A DNA stretch of 64,000 nt, taken from assembly GCF_000002235.5 (NCBI RefSeq), contig NW_022145597.1, positions 25,250,423-25,314,422 on the forward strand. The letters run 5' to 3'. The notes beneath the pieces were generated by a model that saw nothing but the letters and a program-made list of their open reading frames with translations, was not told the DNA's origin and made no database searches. Below, in pieces: positions 23,200 through 36,900 of this stretch (within the stretch, counting starts at the first letter, position 1; each line of letters opens with the position of its first letter). The DNA is from Strongylocentrotus purpuratus (taxonomy: Eukaryota > Echinodermata > Echinoidea > Camarodonta > Strongylocentrotidae). The position numbers were made by a program, and so were the translations under genes.

Positions 23200-24820
23200 C
23201 TCACCAAGCCTGAATGATGAGCAACAATCCCTTGCCACTGGTTATAACATATTCTGCTGTCAGTCAAACTCTTGATGCGAAGTGGATCTTCGCCATTAGA
23301 TGTCTTGCTTAATCCTTTACATGAGGAATATTACCTATCCGAATACTTGATGTGCTATTCTGCAAGTGCAGAGCTAGAGGTACTCAGTGAGGACAAAACA
23401 ATCCTAACGGATCCACAACAAAATGATATCTTCCTGCCCGCAGGGTGATAGCTATGGTCTGCTGCAGATTAGACAGTTTGCTTTCAGCAGAATCTCTGCT
23501 AGTAATTACCGTTTTTGACCATTTACCTCGGGTGTTTTGCATCTATTCGAACAGTCGATGTTTCATTCATTGAGTGCAGATATACCTGTATAATTCAGTA
23601 AGAACACAAGAAGCTCGAAGAATTCACACCATGAAAATTTTTCTTGTTTTAAGTGTATGATTACCGCAGAAATGATCAATAAGGACTGATTAAGCTTACG
23701 CCTCATACACAAGCAACTGATCTTGCCATTCCCCTGGTAGTATTGAGGTTATTCTTCGGTAATATTTTTGTGTTTTAACTTTTAAGAGGTGAGTTTAGAC
23801 AAGTATTCGGTTAGTGCATTCGTGTGTTTGTACTATATTGTGTTATTAATAATTATATACATGCAACGATCTGCGACGTTGGAAGTTTATTGAATTCGTC
23901 CGACCATCCTGGAAACTTGTGAAAAGTTATTCATGAAACAGCCATATTGGCTGCCAAGAAGGATAATTCGGCAACAAAATAGCCAAAAAGAAGGACGCAC
24001 AACCAAATTATAAAGGCATCCCCTGACGAAATGTCAGTGTGTGTTTTGTGGCCTTCTGTCTTTAGTGGCAAGGGTTGAAAGTATCTAATGCAATTTTTAG
24101 CTATGATGTTCATGTATTAATCATATTGACCATGTTCACTGTGGAAATTGGTTGAGTTAATACCGTACATAATTTAGCTAAAGCCCCCGGGATCGACAGC
24201 CAGTGACATCGACAGCTCTTAAGACCAATAATGTCTCTCCCTGGTACATGTACTTCTGACAACTTTTTTGAAAGTTCATGAGACCGACAGCCCGCGAGAC
24301 CTCAAACCCACTAAAGACTGGCAGCTTATCGAATTTTGTTCTGATGCCCACCCCACCCCACCTATATGAAAGTGTTCTTGTGTGACGACGACCCTGTAAG
24401 AGCCTAGATGCTTATCCTCTCTTACAAGATGAAGGGAGGGGGTAAGAATGGACCAGCTTCGCCAGGAATCATCGTCACCCCTCGTCCTCCAAATCACACC
24501 ACTACTCAACAACTTGCTGGAGATGCAGATGAGATAAGCTCCCAAATATTACCGACATTAATGTTCGCATGACGGAGAGATCGAGTCACCCTATCAAACT
24601 GTGGTTTCTCTCGGAACTCTGCAGATCAATCCGCACATCTTAGCTGACTCACGGTAAACACCGTGACTCACTTTCACAGCGAAGTATTCAATGTGGGGAG
24701 ACACTGAAAATATGGACCTACTCTAGAGTTGTTGCTGAGACAAAGAGACAGAGGATAGATAGAGGGAAATGACATGCATGCCTAGACAGAGAGCTAGTTT
24801 GCCAGTGAATTTAAATCCTG
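23200..24820. other. Intergenic stretch, nothing recognised
   Basis: No gene or element with clear ends. A small palindrome TCACGGTaaacACCGTGA lies near 24648-24665. Confidence 0.45.
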
Positions 24821-24824
24821 TCTG

Positions 24825-25008
24825 CACTTATACTTGAATCTACCTGCGCCCTCTAGCTAGCAAATAATGCCTAATCGGTGACCATTGGTCCCTAATGTTC
24901 CCCTTTTTTCTTATGTTAACTGAGAGCTGATTTGATAAGATAACCACCTGTTTGTGACCATGCAGGAGAGTCTAACCCCTCTTGGCCAAACTTGTGCAGA
25001 TAGGCTTT
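24825..25008. mobile_element. Dispersed element family 2, copy 1
   Basis: It shares gcgccctctag, ttcttatgttaa, tgagagctgatttgataaga and gtgaccatgcaggag with 33337-33530 (inverted) and 60283-60473. The complete copies have ends of the CTTTAAAGC type; here the left end is degraded. Confidence 0.7.
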
Positions 25009-25063
25009 AATTCTGCCCCATGCTTTGTTTTTTGGTGAAAAATGTAGAGTTAGGTTAACATGT

Positions 25064-25425
25064 GTTGTGGTCTAGTGGATAAGCCACTGGACTTTAGATC
25101 ACTAGGTAGTAGGTACAGGGTTCAAACCTTAGCCCAACAATAACGTTCTTTGGCAAGACTTAAATCTACAGATGCCATACTCCACCCAGGTGTTAAATGG
25201 GTATTCGTCTTGATTTAGTGATATGTTGACAAACACTTTATGAGCCCTATGAAAGCATTACTCTTTGATACTTAGGAGCTTTATGTTGGGATTATATTGT
25301 AGGCCTGTACATGGTTTTAGGAGTACCTGTTCTTAGATCGTTATTCCCTCTAAGGCGACTCAAAACCTTCGGTCCTCTGGTTGCTTACTTACAAGCATAA
25401 GCTTTCCGGGCAGTCAGGTAAAACA
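25064..25425 (+). mobile_element. tRNA-derived SINE, plus strand
   Basis: The head gtggtctagtggataagcc fits a pol III A box, and GGTTCAAACC (25119-25128) fits the B box. The body ends with ggttgcttacttacaagcat and gtaaaacaatc, shared with the SINE at 11870-12057. The 3' part is not tRNA-like. This is not a functional tRNA gene because no full cloverleaf can be drawn. Confidence 0.75.
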
Positions 25426-26326
25426 ATCATCAAACATCAAACGTCAGATCAGATCAATGAGAAATCGTTTCTTTTTTTAACAAAATTCTTTGTTCTAATG
25501 TTTTTTTAATGATAGTGCAAATGATATTTGTTTGATTTTACAACGAAATAAGAGTTTTTCCCACCCACCCAAGGTCACATGGCTAGATTTGTTAGCTAAT
25601 CACACATTTGTTCCTCGAAGAATAGATAGATAAATAATCAATCATCTTCCTTTACTAATAAAAAGTACTTGATCGCTCATAATATATGTCACCTCCAAGC
25701 TATACTGAGCGAAAGTCCCCATAATAGCAGCTGGTATCTTTGTCATGATTGTAGACTGTAGAGAGTCCTATACTGGAGGAAGCCACACCCACAACATCTT
25801 TCCATATGTTAAATGTATAGGTCATGTTGTATGGAGTATGAATAGGCCCGAAGTATCAAATCCAAAGTTCAAGTATGACTAGATTTTTGATTGACAACTT
25901 GCCCTCTAGATGAAACAGGACTCTCTTCCTCTACATCAGATAAAAATAACCCCTGCATCCCAAATAGACTCTTATTTTTGGCAGGACGGAATTTGTAATT
26001 TAACTTGGCTATTGAACAGCCATATGTCCCCATTTTCTATCTAACTCAGTGAGGCCTTTTTTCTTTTTACTTTGCCCCCAAAAGCTGCTCTCTTTGCCTT
26101 TGCATCGAGAAAGGGGCAACGTCATCCGTCTGTAAATAGGTTGGCGAAGTATTTTACCAATTACTCAGATTTGTAAGGAAATGTCTGTCTTTACTGTGAA
26201 ACATTGACATATCTGTAACACGATCGCGAGGACGTAACATCGATAAATCAAATGAAGGGCAATCCCATGCTATACCATGTTGTATTTACCATATGAATTG
26301 TGTACGGATTTCATATTGTGTCATTA
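25426..26326. other. Intergenic stretch, nothing recognised
   Basis: No supported gene or element. Confidence 0.4.
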
Positions 26327-26441
26327 GGGACTTTTAGATTTGCGTGGACTGATACCTGCAACGTCCATTCAAGGCAGTGCTTTTTAAAAGGACGTCGATC
26401 GTAGCATAGACCTATTGTCTTCGTGTGAATCTAAAAGTCCC
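26327..26441. mobile_element. MITE family 1, copy 3
   Basis: The termini GGGACTTTTAGATTTGCGTG / GAATCTAAAAGTCCC and the inner gtcc/ggac words match the copies at 11659 and 13827. A TA lies at the left flank and CA at the right. Confidence 0.82.
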
Positions 26442-27850
26442 CATTGTAATGTTTTCAGATTTCAAAGGATGATGGACAAGACTGTTGAGATTGACTTAGG
26501 TTAATTTTACCAAAGTCTTTGCGAACGTGTTCTATGAAGGTTTACGTTCTTGTACGATGTATTGATCTCTTTCCTCCCTTTCTTTCTTTCTTTCCCTCTC
26601 TCTCTCTCTCTCTGCTCACGTCTTAATTTTTTTACCGCGCTCTCTCGCTCTATACATTTACTACAATGTGTCTGTTTCTCTGAATTAAGTTTCCTTAGTT
26701 CTATTCACTTATTGATGGTTTCTATTAAAGGAATATTGACTGGGAATCACTACATAAAAATCAGTGAAAATGCCACATACACGCACCCCCCCCCCCCCCC
26801 CACACACACACACACACGCACAGTGTTGATTCAAAGCCACTTTCTCCTTCGTTTTCTTTTAAACGAAAAAGGCACGAAATGACAGTTCTGCAACTGCACC
26901 TATTTATTTTCGAGATTGAGGAGCCGAGCAGAAATTCCTTTCAGGAAACACACTAATTAACACACAAACTCACGCTCAAACGCACATACAAGCGCGCACA
27001 GTGTTGATTCAAAGCACCTTTCCCCTTCAGTGAAGCCACTGAATGGCACTTTCGTACTTGAGGATGATACCCGCTAAACATGTCGAGATTGTGCCAAGCA
27101 GAAGCTCTATTCATCCAATGATTAACGTTTTTTTTTTGCATGATGCAAGTCAATTTATTATAATTATTTGTTGCCTGCCTAGTGAAAAGGTCAGTCACTA
27201 TAGAAACGAGCGACGCGCAATTTCGATTCATCGTATACTATCTGTCCACGTCAATAGATCCGCACAAAATAGAGGATAACGAAAAGTAATTAGAGTGTAA
27301 AATACAGAATGAAAAAAACAAAAACTCATCTCTTATATATTATAATATCTTGCAAGTTTATATGTGATTAAAATGACCATGGAAACATATGAAAAGCCTT
27401 TTTTTTTTAGCAATAGCACGTATAGTGGATTTGATAATCCTTAGCCTTTAGGTTTTATTTTACTTGTACTTTATGTAGTTTGCAGTCTTTATAATGTGAG
27501 ATGTCGATCCAATCTTGCATCGTAGGCCTATACAAGACATATACATTAAATAAAATATAGGCGGCTAATGACGATGACGATGTCTGTCTGTACATAAACA
27601 TTGTATCAATTATGCTATATCCTCATTTAACAAGCTACGGTTTGTTGCATCCCCAGTGCCATGGATATTCATTTGAATATGTTTAGAAGATTATATTTCT
27701 TTCATTTTTTTCTATTTGTCTACAGAATCTTAATGAGTACAAGTTTAGATACGACTACCCACGCAGAAAGGAGCATTTGCAAAACTCAAGCAAAGGCCGT
27801 CCAAGTATATTTTTTTCCAAGAATGAACAGAGCCCAGAATGCAATGACTC
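26442..27850. other. Region upstream of the ARM-TIR-SAM gene
   Basis: It contains a (CT)n run near 26594-26613, poly-C then (CA)n at 26786-26822, and a short repeat (cagtgttgattcaaag at 26821 and 26999). I find no convincing TATA box or initiator. The promoter and any 5' non-coding exon of the downstream gene remain unplaced. Confidence 0.4.
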
Positions 27851-27946
27851 TTAAATCAAGTGGAGCATACGAAAAGAGGTAATACAACTTTGAATAGCAA
27901 AGGACCTATCGGCGCATCTTGAGGGACAGTAGCTACCAACCTCAAC

Positions 27947-30900
27947 ATGGGTAGCGGAACGAGTAAGGCGGTTGCCACGACTACGAACTCTTCCCAGAAG
28001 GAAGAGGTCAAACCTATCCCCAAGAAGGATCCCAGTGACAGGAGAAAGGTGGAGACGACGGCCTGGAGCCTGACGGTTCCAGGGGTCGACGGTGCCGCCG
28101 TCACTGATACGGAAGAGGAACCCATGCACATCTATGACGCGGTCGACGGGGGTATCGGGAAGGAGGCAAAGGAGAAGGACGACGATGCCGGCAAAGACGA
28201 TGGCGATAAAGACGACTCGCTTTCGGAGGGGTCCACTTCTGAATACCTCATGACAATGGTAATCATCAGCTATTCCTTCTAATAATAATAATAATAATCT
28301 GGATTTATATTACACTTAATTCAGAATACCGTCTCTAAGCGCTTTACAAATATCATTACCCCGGTCATCGGATTCTTCTAGTTGTAAAATTGGACACAAA
28401 TAAATATGCTCCTTAATGGTATGAATTATATCTATTACGCTACGGATAGGCTATACCTAACTGTTTTCTTCTGTCTTTTCCTGTTTTCAGGGACAGCCAG
28501 CTAGCAGCCGATCAGCAGAGAGTGATGAGGATCGGAATAAAAAGTTGAACGTTCTTCATCAGACCGGTAGCTATCACGAGTCGGAGTTCACCGATTCCAA
28601 ATTCAAGGTGTTCAACGATTACCTGGTGTGGGCTACCGAGACCGGGAGCAGAGGCGAACGGGTTGTCATGCCTGACGATAACATGAAGATACAGGTGGGT
28701 GAAAATGGTGAACATCATACAGTCAAACCTGTCTATAGCGACCGCCCAAGGGAAACTTAAAACGTGGTCTTCGTAGACGGATTCCTTTGGTACATGTTTC
28801 AATGAGAAACCATTTTCAAGGGGAACAAACAATGTGGTCTTTGTAGACAGGTGGTCTTTGGAGACAGGTGGTCTTTGGAGACAGGTGGTCACTAAAGCAG
28901 GTTTGACTGTACTTGTTATCCATTCATCACAGCAGTGTCGTGGTCTAGTGGATACGCCACCTGACTATAATAATAAAAATAATGATAATAATGTTACATT
29001 TATAAAGCACCTTATCATTAGATACAAAGCGCATAAACAATAAATACTTACAAACGAAGAAAGAGGACATTATCATATGAAGCTAACAGTAACATTAAGA
29101 TTGGTTAAGAGATGCATTTTCTTTTTTTCTTCTCTATCGCAGCAAAAACAAACGATACGGGATACAATGGCCAAACTGCAGGAGGCCGAATCGTACACGG
29201 GTAATGAGGAACTCCACTGTCTTCTCGTCCTCTGTAAGATGAGTGACGTCAGGCAGGAGGACTACGTCGAGCTCGTCACTGAGCTCGGCTACACAAAGCT
29301 CTTCATGAAGATCTGGGATTCATTACACAAGGTTAACGTCAATGATCAGGTAGGTTTTATCGTAAGTCTATGTTTTGTTTATATGCCTGATATTTGATTT
29401 AACCGTAACGGTAAACTAACCCAACCTAGTTGCAAAGTTAACACAATACCTTTGACGAAAAGAATCCCAGAGTCTATGTCAGAACAACTTTTTCATTGAA
29501 AATATCCAATAGATCACAACTCTCGAGTTTAATTAGCTAGTGAAGTATTTGGTTAACCTATTCTTGGAAATAAAATGATATTCATATTCATTATATCATA
29601 TTTATTGTGTTTCCCTCAACCTTTTATAACCTATTCATCTATTCCTACATTCAGCTTGCCAATCCAGCGACCTACCTTGCCATCAACATGCTGCTGGATG
29701 CGACGTCGGGCTTCACAGAGATCGGAAGCAACCTATGCAGGGATATGGGCACCGAGTGCGTCGAGGCCTTGCTGCTCGTGCTCTACGACAAGTTCTACGA
29801 GGTCGATGAACTTAACATGGACAGCAAGAAGCTGAGGTGGATGTCGAGGAGGGAGTTTCTCAAGAGAGTCCTCACCGTCCTCTACCACTGTATCAGGTGA
29901 GAATATAACCCTTCTTCATCTAGGATCACTACAGAGCAGTACAGGACCTATGATCTAGCCTTGAGGTTAAACCCTTCCAGAAGATAAATCTTCTCCTAGA
30001 ACCACTAGGACGGCGTCCGTCCCGTACAGGGCCTACGATGTAGCCTTGATGTTAAACCTTCCAGATCTTCTAAGGCAGTGTTCTGTTAACGGCTTTCTGT
30101 TTCTTGAAGTTAAAAATGAATGTTCATTTTTAATTTGTGTCCCTGGAAATGGAATAAAATAAAGGTCAAAATAAAATATTAATTTGAAATCTCTTTTTAA
30201 GTCGTAAACTGAGCCATGTAAATCTCCTAACTTTGTCATCACTTTTAAAATTAGATTTTAAAATCAGATTGAGTCTTTTAATAAATGATATCATAAATAT
30301 CTCTTCATTCAGACATTACATGGATAACAAGGAAATATTTCGTGAGCACCACGCTTCTCTGCTTCTCAAACCCTACCTGAAATGCCGCTTCCTCATCCTG
30401 CGTGTCAAGGTAAGCCAATTCACCGAGGTTGGCCCGACATTCTCGATTCAATAGTCAGAGTTCATTTTGCAATACGTTCGTTGCCATTATCGCCTGATAA
30501 TTTTAACTTATTACAACTGGTATCTCCTACTCACTATTTTGTATTAGAATTCATTGGATATGCGTTCCTGAATCATCTCAAGTTACCTTAGAATTAATGA
30601 AGGTATGAAAAACATATTTTAAATTGATAAAAGCGCATAACATCCAGAGAGACCCCAAAAATAAATTATGATACTCATTTCAAGAGTGTACTTTGGCGGA
30701 TCCAGGATTTTTAGCTTGGGGATAGGGAGGACCCTTACTCTGAAAGACTTAAAGAATGGGCTATACATTTTTTGAGGTGCATTTAGCCGTCGACATTTGT
30801 TGACGGTGGCACAATCAGGTATCCATTAAGTTTAGATTTTTAACCTTACATTAATTCCATTATTTATTTATCTTTCCTCTCATGGGGGTCTAACAAACCT

Positions 30901-33900
30901 AACAGTAAAAGCCAAATTTTCAGCTGACATCAAATTACTCCCTTTTTACAGAAGCCACCAGCAGGATCAAATTAATGGAATAATTATTGATGCATCATCC
31001 AAACAGTTCCCCTAGGAAACACTGAATGTTCTTTAGATGTACATAAACATTCTATCAATGTTTGGAATAAAGACGTTTTTGTGAATGTCTTGAGAACGTT
31101 TTGGATTTGCTAGGTCTGATTTGGTTCTAAAACCTAATCCCGATTTCTGCTTCATTCTAGGCAATATTCACCCTAGCTTTTATCGTAACGGAGGACGAGA
31201 ACGCTCATCTGAATACGACCAACACAAACATCGACTTTATCATCAAGATCTTGAGCAAAGCTCTGAGTGAACCCAACCATTATTCGGCACACTACAACTT
31301 CTCCGCCAGTCAGGTGGCCGATGCCATGAAATATCTCGCCGCTTATGACGACAACAAGGTACAATAGCATTTACTTTTTCCTTTTCAGCTAATTGATTTG
31401 ATTTGATTGATTTATTCTCCGAATTCCCAATAAAAACATGATATATATACAGAACATTTACTACATGATATAAGTAAACATTTAAACGAACATAATATAC
31501 AATGTAAAACAATAAAAGAAGAATACAACAATGAAGTCGGAAGGACACTAATTCAGTCAAGCCATAGAGACAAGACTATTCTGCCATGCATGGGGTACAA
31601 GTAATTAGAAGCGTTTATCAGGTATAATCATTAGTTTGGAAAGTCCATTGCCATTTTTGTGAAAAGCTTGGTTGATCATATGAATCCCATCGACGCGGTG
31701 GTTGGGGAAGAACTGTCGAGAAACCAAAACTAACACACTGTATTCATTTTTAAAAGTCATAACATTTAGTTGAGACAAGGAATATTAACTGGGAAATGTG
31801 CTCTAGGATCATACAAATTGGCAACATTTTGAAAGGTTCAAAATGTCTGTCGTTCGATATAAACCAGCAATTTTGAAATCTTCGACATTAACCATTATCC
31901 ACGTACAATTTGTGTAGATACGATACACGACCTTTTATTTGAAGAGTAAAGTAAAAGAGATAATACATACCAGTGAGTTGCCAACTTAATGAAGTAAAAA
32001 TGTAATTCTTAAATCATTCCTGCCACGACTGAAGGGGTAACTTGTATTAGTGGACATCATTTTTGTTCATCAATATTGAGACATGTGCAACTGATGTAAC
32101 AATGTTTGTTTTATACCGATATGTCACAACATGTACTGTTTTCAAATATATTGTTTTGTTTTGCTCAAGAATGATTGAATAAAAAATCATCTTTGTTCCT
32201 CTACAGGTGAAATTTGTCGCATCCGGAGCTCTTTCTCGCATCGTCTCCATGCTGCAGAATGATAACCCCATGGAGGAACAGAAGAGTGCCATGGATGCCC
32301 TCTGGACCCTGTCATTTCACCCCACAAATAAGAAGGCTATCCAGGAGGAAAAGGGATGCTTAGAAAGTAAGTACAGGGCCCCATTTCACAAAACTTGTCA
32401 TCAGTGACAAAGGACAGATTTTGTTATAAGCTACTGAAATCCTTGCTTCTGATTGGTCATCAGCAGATTTGTCACTGATTTTTTTTCCTTTGTCATTGAA
32501 AAGAGGCTTTGTGAAACGGGCCCCAGTTGTTAATATTGAAGTTGATGTTAGCAGACTGCTGCGGAAGGAGGTACAAAATGGGTACAAAGGGAACCTACGG
32601 CTGTATGTCCTATCCTTGAGCTTTGATAGTTGAGCTTTTAATTAATTCCTTGTCTTCCTCCAAGTTTCAATATCTCTTATTTATCCACTGAGTTAGCATG
32701 TTTCCGAGTATAAGCAAATCCCATAGGGCGAGAGGTCTCCTGCCATTAAAGCGTAAACTGGAAATCAACAACTTTGTTTATCTTTTACATTACAAAACCT
32801 GGGGAAATGTGCATAAACTGAGATTAGATGTGAATAGCGATGCGACAGGTGTTTCGGCGACAATTGATCCGGGATTTTATTTTGTCAACGATGTAGAGTG
32901 AGGGTCAGGATTGCAATTTGGTTTTAAGTTAGGTTTCAGGTTGGGGTTAGGTATATTATTTGATCCGTGGTTAAAGTTATGAATTTGATAACTGTAGGAT
33001 GTTGACCGCGGAGCAATTGTTCCTGGAGCATATTATGTTGCGTGAATGGCGTATACATTCCAAGATCTGTGCTTCGAATCCCGAGGCACTCGGACAAAAG
33101 AAAACTAATAATCCTGAAATCATCTAACTGACAAATGCTTCTACCTTGTAGTTCGTTTTCAGATATAGGAATTATGATAGCACTGTTTCAGTTCCTTACG
33201 ATTTTCCCTGTTGTTCCTCTCTTTTTATTTAGTTGTCCGTCAATGTAAGATGACAGAACAACTATCCCGATCTTCTACTGCTGTCCTGTGGAATGTAGGC
33301 GAGGAGACACACGCTACACTCACAAAGAAGGTAGGACCTTTAAAGCCCGTCTGTACTAGTTTGACCATGGGGGTTTAGACCTCCCTGCAAGGTCACTGAC
33401 AGGTGGTTATCTCATCAAATCAGCTCTCAATTAACATAAGAAAAAGGGGATCATGGGGGACCGACAGGCACCGACTAGGCATTGTTTGCTATATAGAGGG
33501 CGCAAGTAGCTATATGTAGTACAGTGGGGCTTAAAAGTAATCGATCTTGCAACAATAAACGGGGTTCTTGCTTTGGCGAAAATTGTTGACTCTCTGCACA
33601 GTCGAGTAAAGATTAAATTTAGCTACATAATGATACGACCTTTTCATATTAATTTGAGTCAAACCTGATAAATGTGCATTAACGATATGTTAAATTCAAA
33701 CTCATATCAAGAAACAGCCACATTATGATACGAAAGTAATTACTTCAACTAGTTTGCAATTACACTATTCCCGATGGACGTGCAATATGTTTTTTTACTC
33801 AACAGTTGTTTTTTTTCATTTCTGCATGACTTACATCTGAAGGAATAAGTTTTAATTTTAGTGCCATCAGAATCGAAAATAAAATGATGAGTATTTTTTT

Positions 33901-36900
33901 CCATCGGTAATTGATGAATTACAAATCAATAAAGTTATTTCACTCGTACATGTTTGTCATATTTTCAGTATTACAATCGCATAATTGTATCGAAATAATA
34001 TCGTTTTGTTTGTTTTTTTCTTTTATCATCAGTCGAAGGACTCATCCCGCAAACCCAAGCTCGACGACCGCGAAGCATCGCCGTCAAAATCCCGCGGAGA
34101 GAAGGATGACAACATTGCCCGCTATGCCGTTGAAACCATCGATGATAGCATGTACGTAGGGAATGATGATGATAATGACGAGGAGGAAGAAATCAGTACT
34201 AATCACGTGATGCTCAGCTACCAATGGGATGTCCAGAAACAAATCCTGAAGGTCAAGGAACTTTTACAAGCTGACGGATACAAGGTCTGGATGGATGTCG
34301 ACCAAATGGGTAAATTAGTACAGAATTAAACTTTAATACTTTTGCAATATGACGTAAGTCTTCTATAATTATTATGCTTTTAATTAAAATAATTAAATGC
34401 TTTTAATAGATGCCAAAAAACAAGAGAAACGGAGCAAATCTAATTTGAGTAGAATCGGACAACTAAAAGGAAGTTGTTAATTTTTTTTTAAGTATAAAAT
34501 ACTAATGAACTCTCTTATTAGTTATCCGATTTTGCTCAAAGTTTTTTAGATTGTTTTTTCTGCTTCTATTGAAAGTAAATTATTTTTAGAGTGGACTTGC
34601 CCTTTAAAGATAATATCGATTTTGTGAACAGACGATGAATAATTTGTGAGCTTTCTTTTCTATTTATATGTAAAACACTATTTGTAGTATCGATGCCAAG
34701 TGGAAAAGACTGTTCTTGAAATCAGCCTCATACTCCAAAATATCATTTACGATATTTGTGTGCAGTGTATTTTACCTTATTTGATTTAAGCTAGATCGAA
34801 TAATTCACTTCTCTTTCTGATAATTCCAAAACTCAAAAGGCACCATCTCTCTCATTTCTTATGAATTTCTGGATCTGGTTTTCCCAATAAGCTTTATCCC
34901 TCTATACAAGTACATGAGTTTATTTCCTGTAAATCAGACGATAAATTGCATGGAAAAATCGCAAAAAGTGACGCAGCAAACAGTGGAACTTGTGCATCTA
35001 CTTTTGCTGCATAATGTTTTATGTTTTGCTCGTGTTTTTCTACTATCCCCATGCTCACTTATCCTAAGACTTACGAAAAAGTATATTTTATTCGTTTCTA
35101 GGTGGGTCCACCCTAGAGGCTATGGCGTCGGCTGTGGAGAATGCAATGGTCGTACTTATCTGCTTCTCGGAGAAATATAAGAACAGCCCTGCATGTAGAA
35201 CAGGTAGGCCTACTGAAAAGATACTAGATAGAGTAAACAACTGAATTGTTCATACCCTTACTAAGTTTTGTAATTTTTTTGAGTATGCGAAAAATTGATT
35301 AGTCCTGATTGACGTTTCTTGAGAGTGTGACATGTTAAAGCGTACATCTAAAAGGCCCTAATTCAACCAGTATCATTCTTGAGTTTCAAGGAACACACAA
35401 ACATCAAATTAACAAGGGGTATGAATAATTCATGTGTTAATTGTATATAATGAGAAGGTCCAAATCAAATTGACTATACTATAGGCATATATCTGAACAA
35501 GATTCTCCTGTATTCGGAACGAAAATCTGAAAGTATATTTGACTGTCCTATGACAGCTCAGCACTTTGTAAGATATAAACTGAGAAGAAAATGAGTAATC
35601 GTCCTTGTTTTCACGAAGTGACGGTAGTGAGGAAAATCGTAACGCAAAGTCAATGCAATTTTTTTTACTACCGTCACTTCGTGAAAACAGCGACGGTTTA
35701 TGTTTTCGTTTTAGCTTTACTATTGTTTCACGGAAGAGGTTTACGGTACACCATGTGTAAAGTCCTCGAGGGACTGAGGAAAGTGGGTAGAAAATAGAAG
35801 TGAGATGGAAAGGCGAGAAAGTGGAGGTTGGAAGGAAGAGTATCTTTCGGAAGTGAGTCTAGTCCTGAAAAGGACTGTAAACCAGAAAGTTGTAGGAGGG
35901 ATGAGAGGTTTGAGTAGAAGACTGGATTGAGTTGGAGAGTTGAGTAGACGAGTAGAGTTGCAGAGCAGGAGCAGGAGAGTAGACTCGACGTTTCGGACAG
36001 GTTGACTGTCCGTCTTCAGGAGTGAGTGTTCGCTAGGCGTGCGGCGGTTCTTATGGCGTGAATGCGGACTTGGGGGAAAGCACTGGGCCGGCGGGCTCGG
36101 CAGGTTGGCAGGCAGCTGTCGGTGGTGGCGCGCGGTTGTGTGAATTGGCGGGAAACGAGTGGGCGGCGGCTATGCGGACGTCGTGTGGTAGGTGTCGGCG
36201 GGGTAGCGGGGGGGGGGGGTTGTGTCAGTCGTTGAGTGGGTGTATCGATCGGCGGTGAGGATGGCTATTAGTGGTGTCGGTCTGTGTGTGTTGGTCGGCG
36301 GTTTCGGCGTTGGCGTAGGTTGTAGCGAGGTGTGGGCGTGGGCGGTGCTTGTGTGGGTGAAGTGGCTAGTTGAGAACGTGTAGTGCTTGATTGAGTGGGT
36401 GTGGTTGGGTGGTTGCAGGTGGTGTCCGGGCTAACGGATGGATGGATTGGTGAAGTGTTGGTGATTGGCGTGTTGGTTGTGGAGTTGGTTGAAGATTGGT
36501 CGGAAGTAGGATGGTGAGGGAGGATTGGGTGCCAGATACTGTTGATGTGAAGGCCTGGGTCTTGGGGTACGGTGTTGTGTTGGTGGATCTCGATGGCTTC
36601 TCGGACTCTTCGGGTGTGCCAATGTCGGATGGGAGTGATGAGGTGACTTTTATCCCAGTGAATGTGGTGGAGCTCTTGTTGTGCGTGCTTGACGATGGCT
36701 GACTTGTCCCAGTCGCTGCGTCGGTGGTGGGTCTTGTGTTCTTTTAGTCGGGTGTCGAAATCGCGGCCGGTTTCTCCAATGTAGACTTTGCCGCAATCGC
36801 AGGGAATCTTGTAGACGCCTGGTTGTTTGTTGGATGGGTGCTTGTCCTTGTGAGAGTGAAGAGTGGAGTAAAGCTTGTGGTTGGATTGGTGTCTGACGAG

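Noticed and set aside
25064-25140. Functional tRNA gene
   Set aside because: A and B boxes are present, but the sequence does not fold into a complete cloverleaf and it continues into a SINE body.
27851-28131. Minus-strand ORFs opposite exon 1
   Set aside because: Shadows of the real first exon of the ARM-TIR-SAM gene, whose frame and splice sites are consistent.
36058-36258. Plus-strand ORFs such as 36058-36258, 39246-39572 and 38213-38410
   Set aside because: They are antisense shadows of the Penelope-like element or its GC-rich terminal repeat, and they change frame at the poly-G run between copies.
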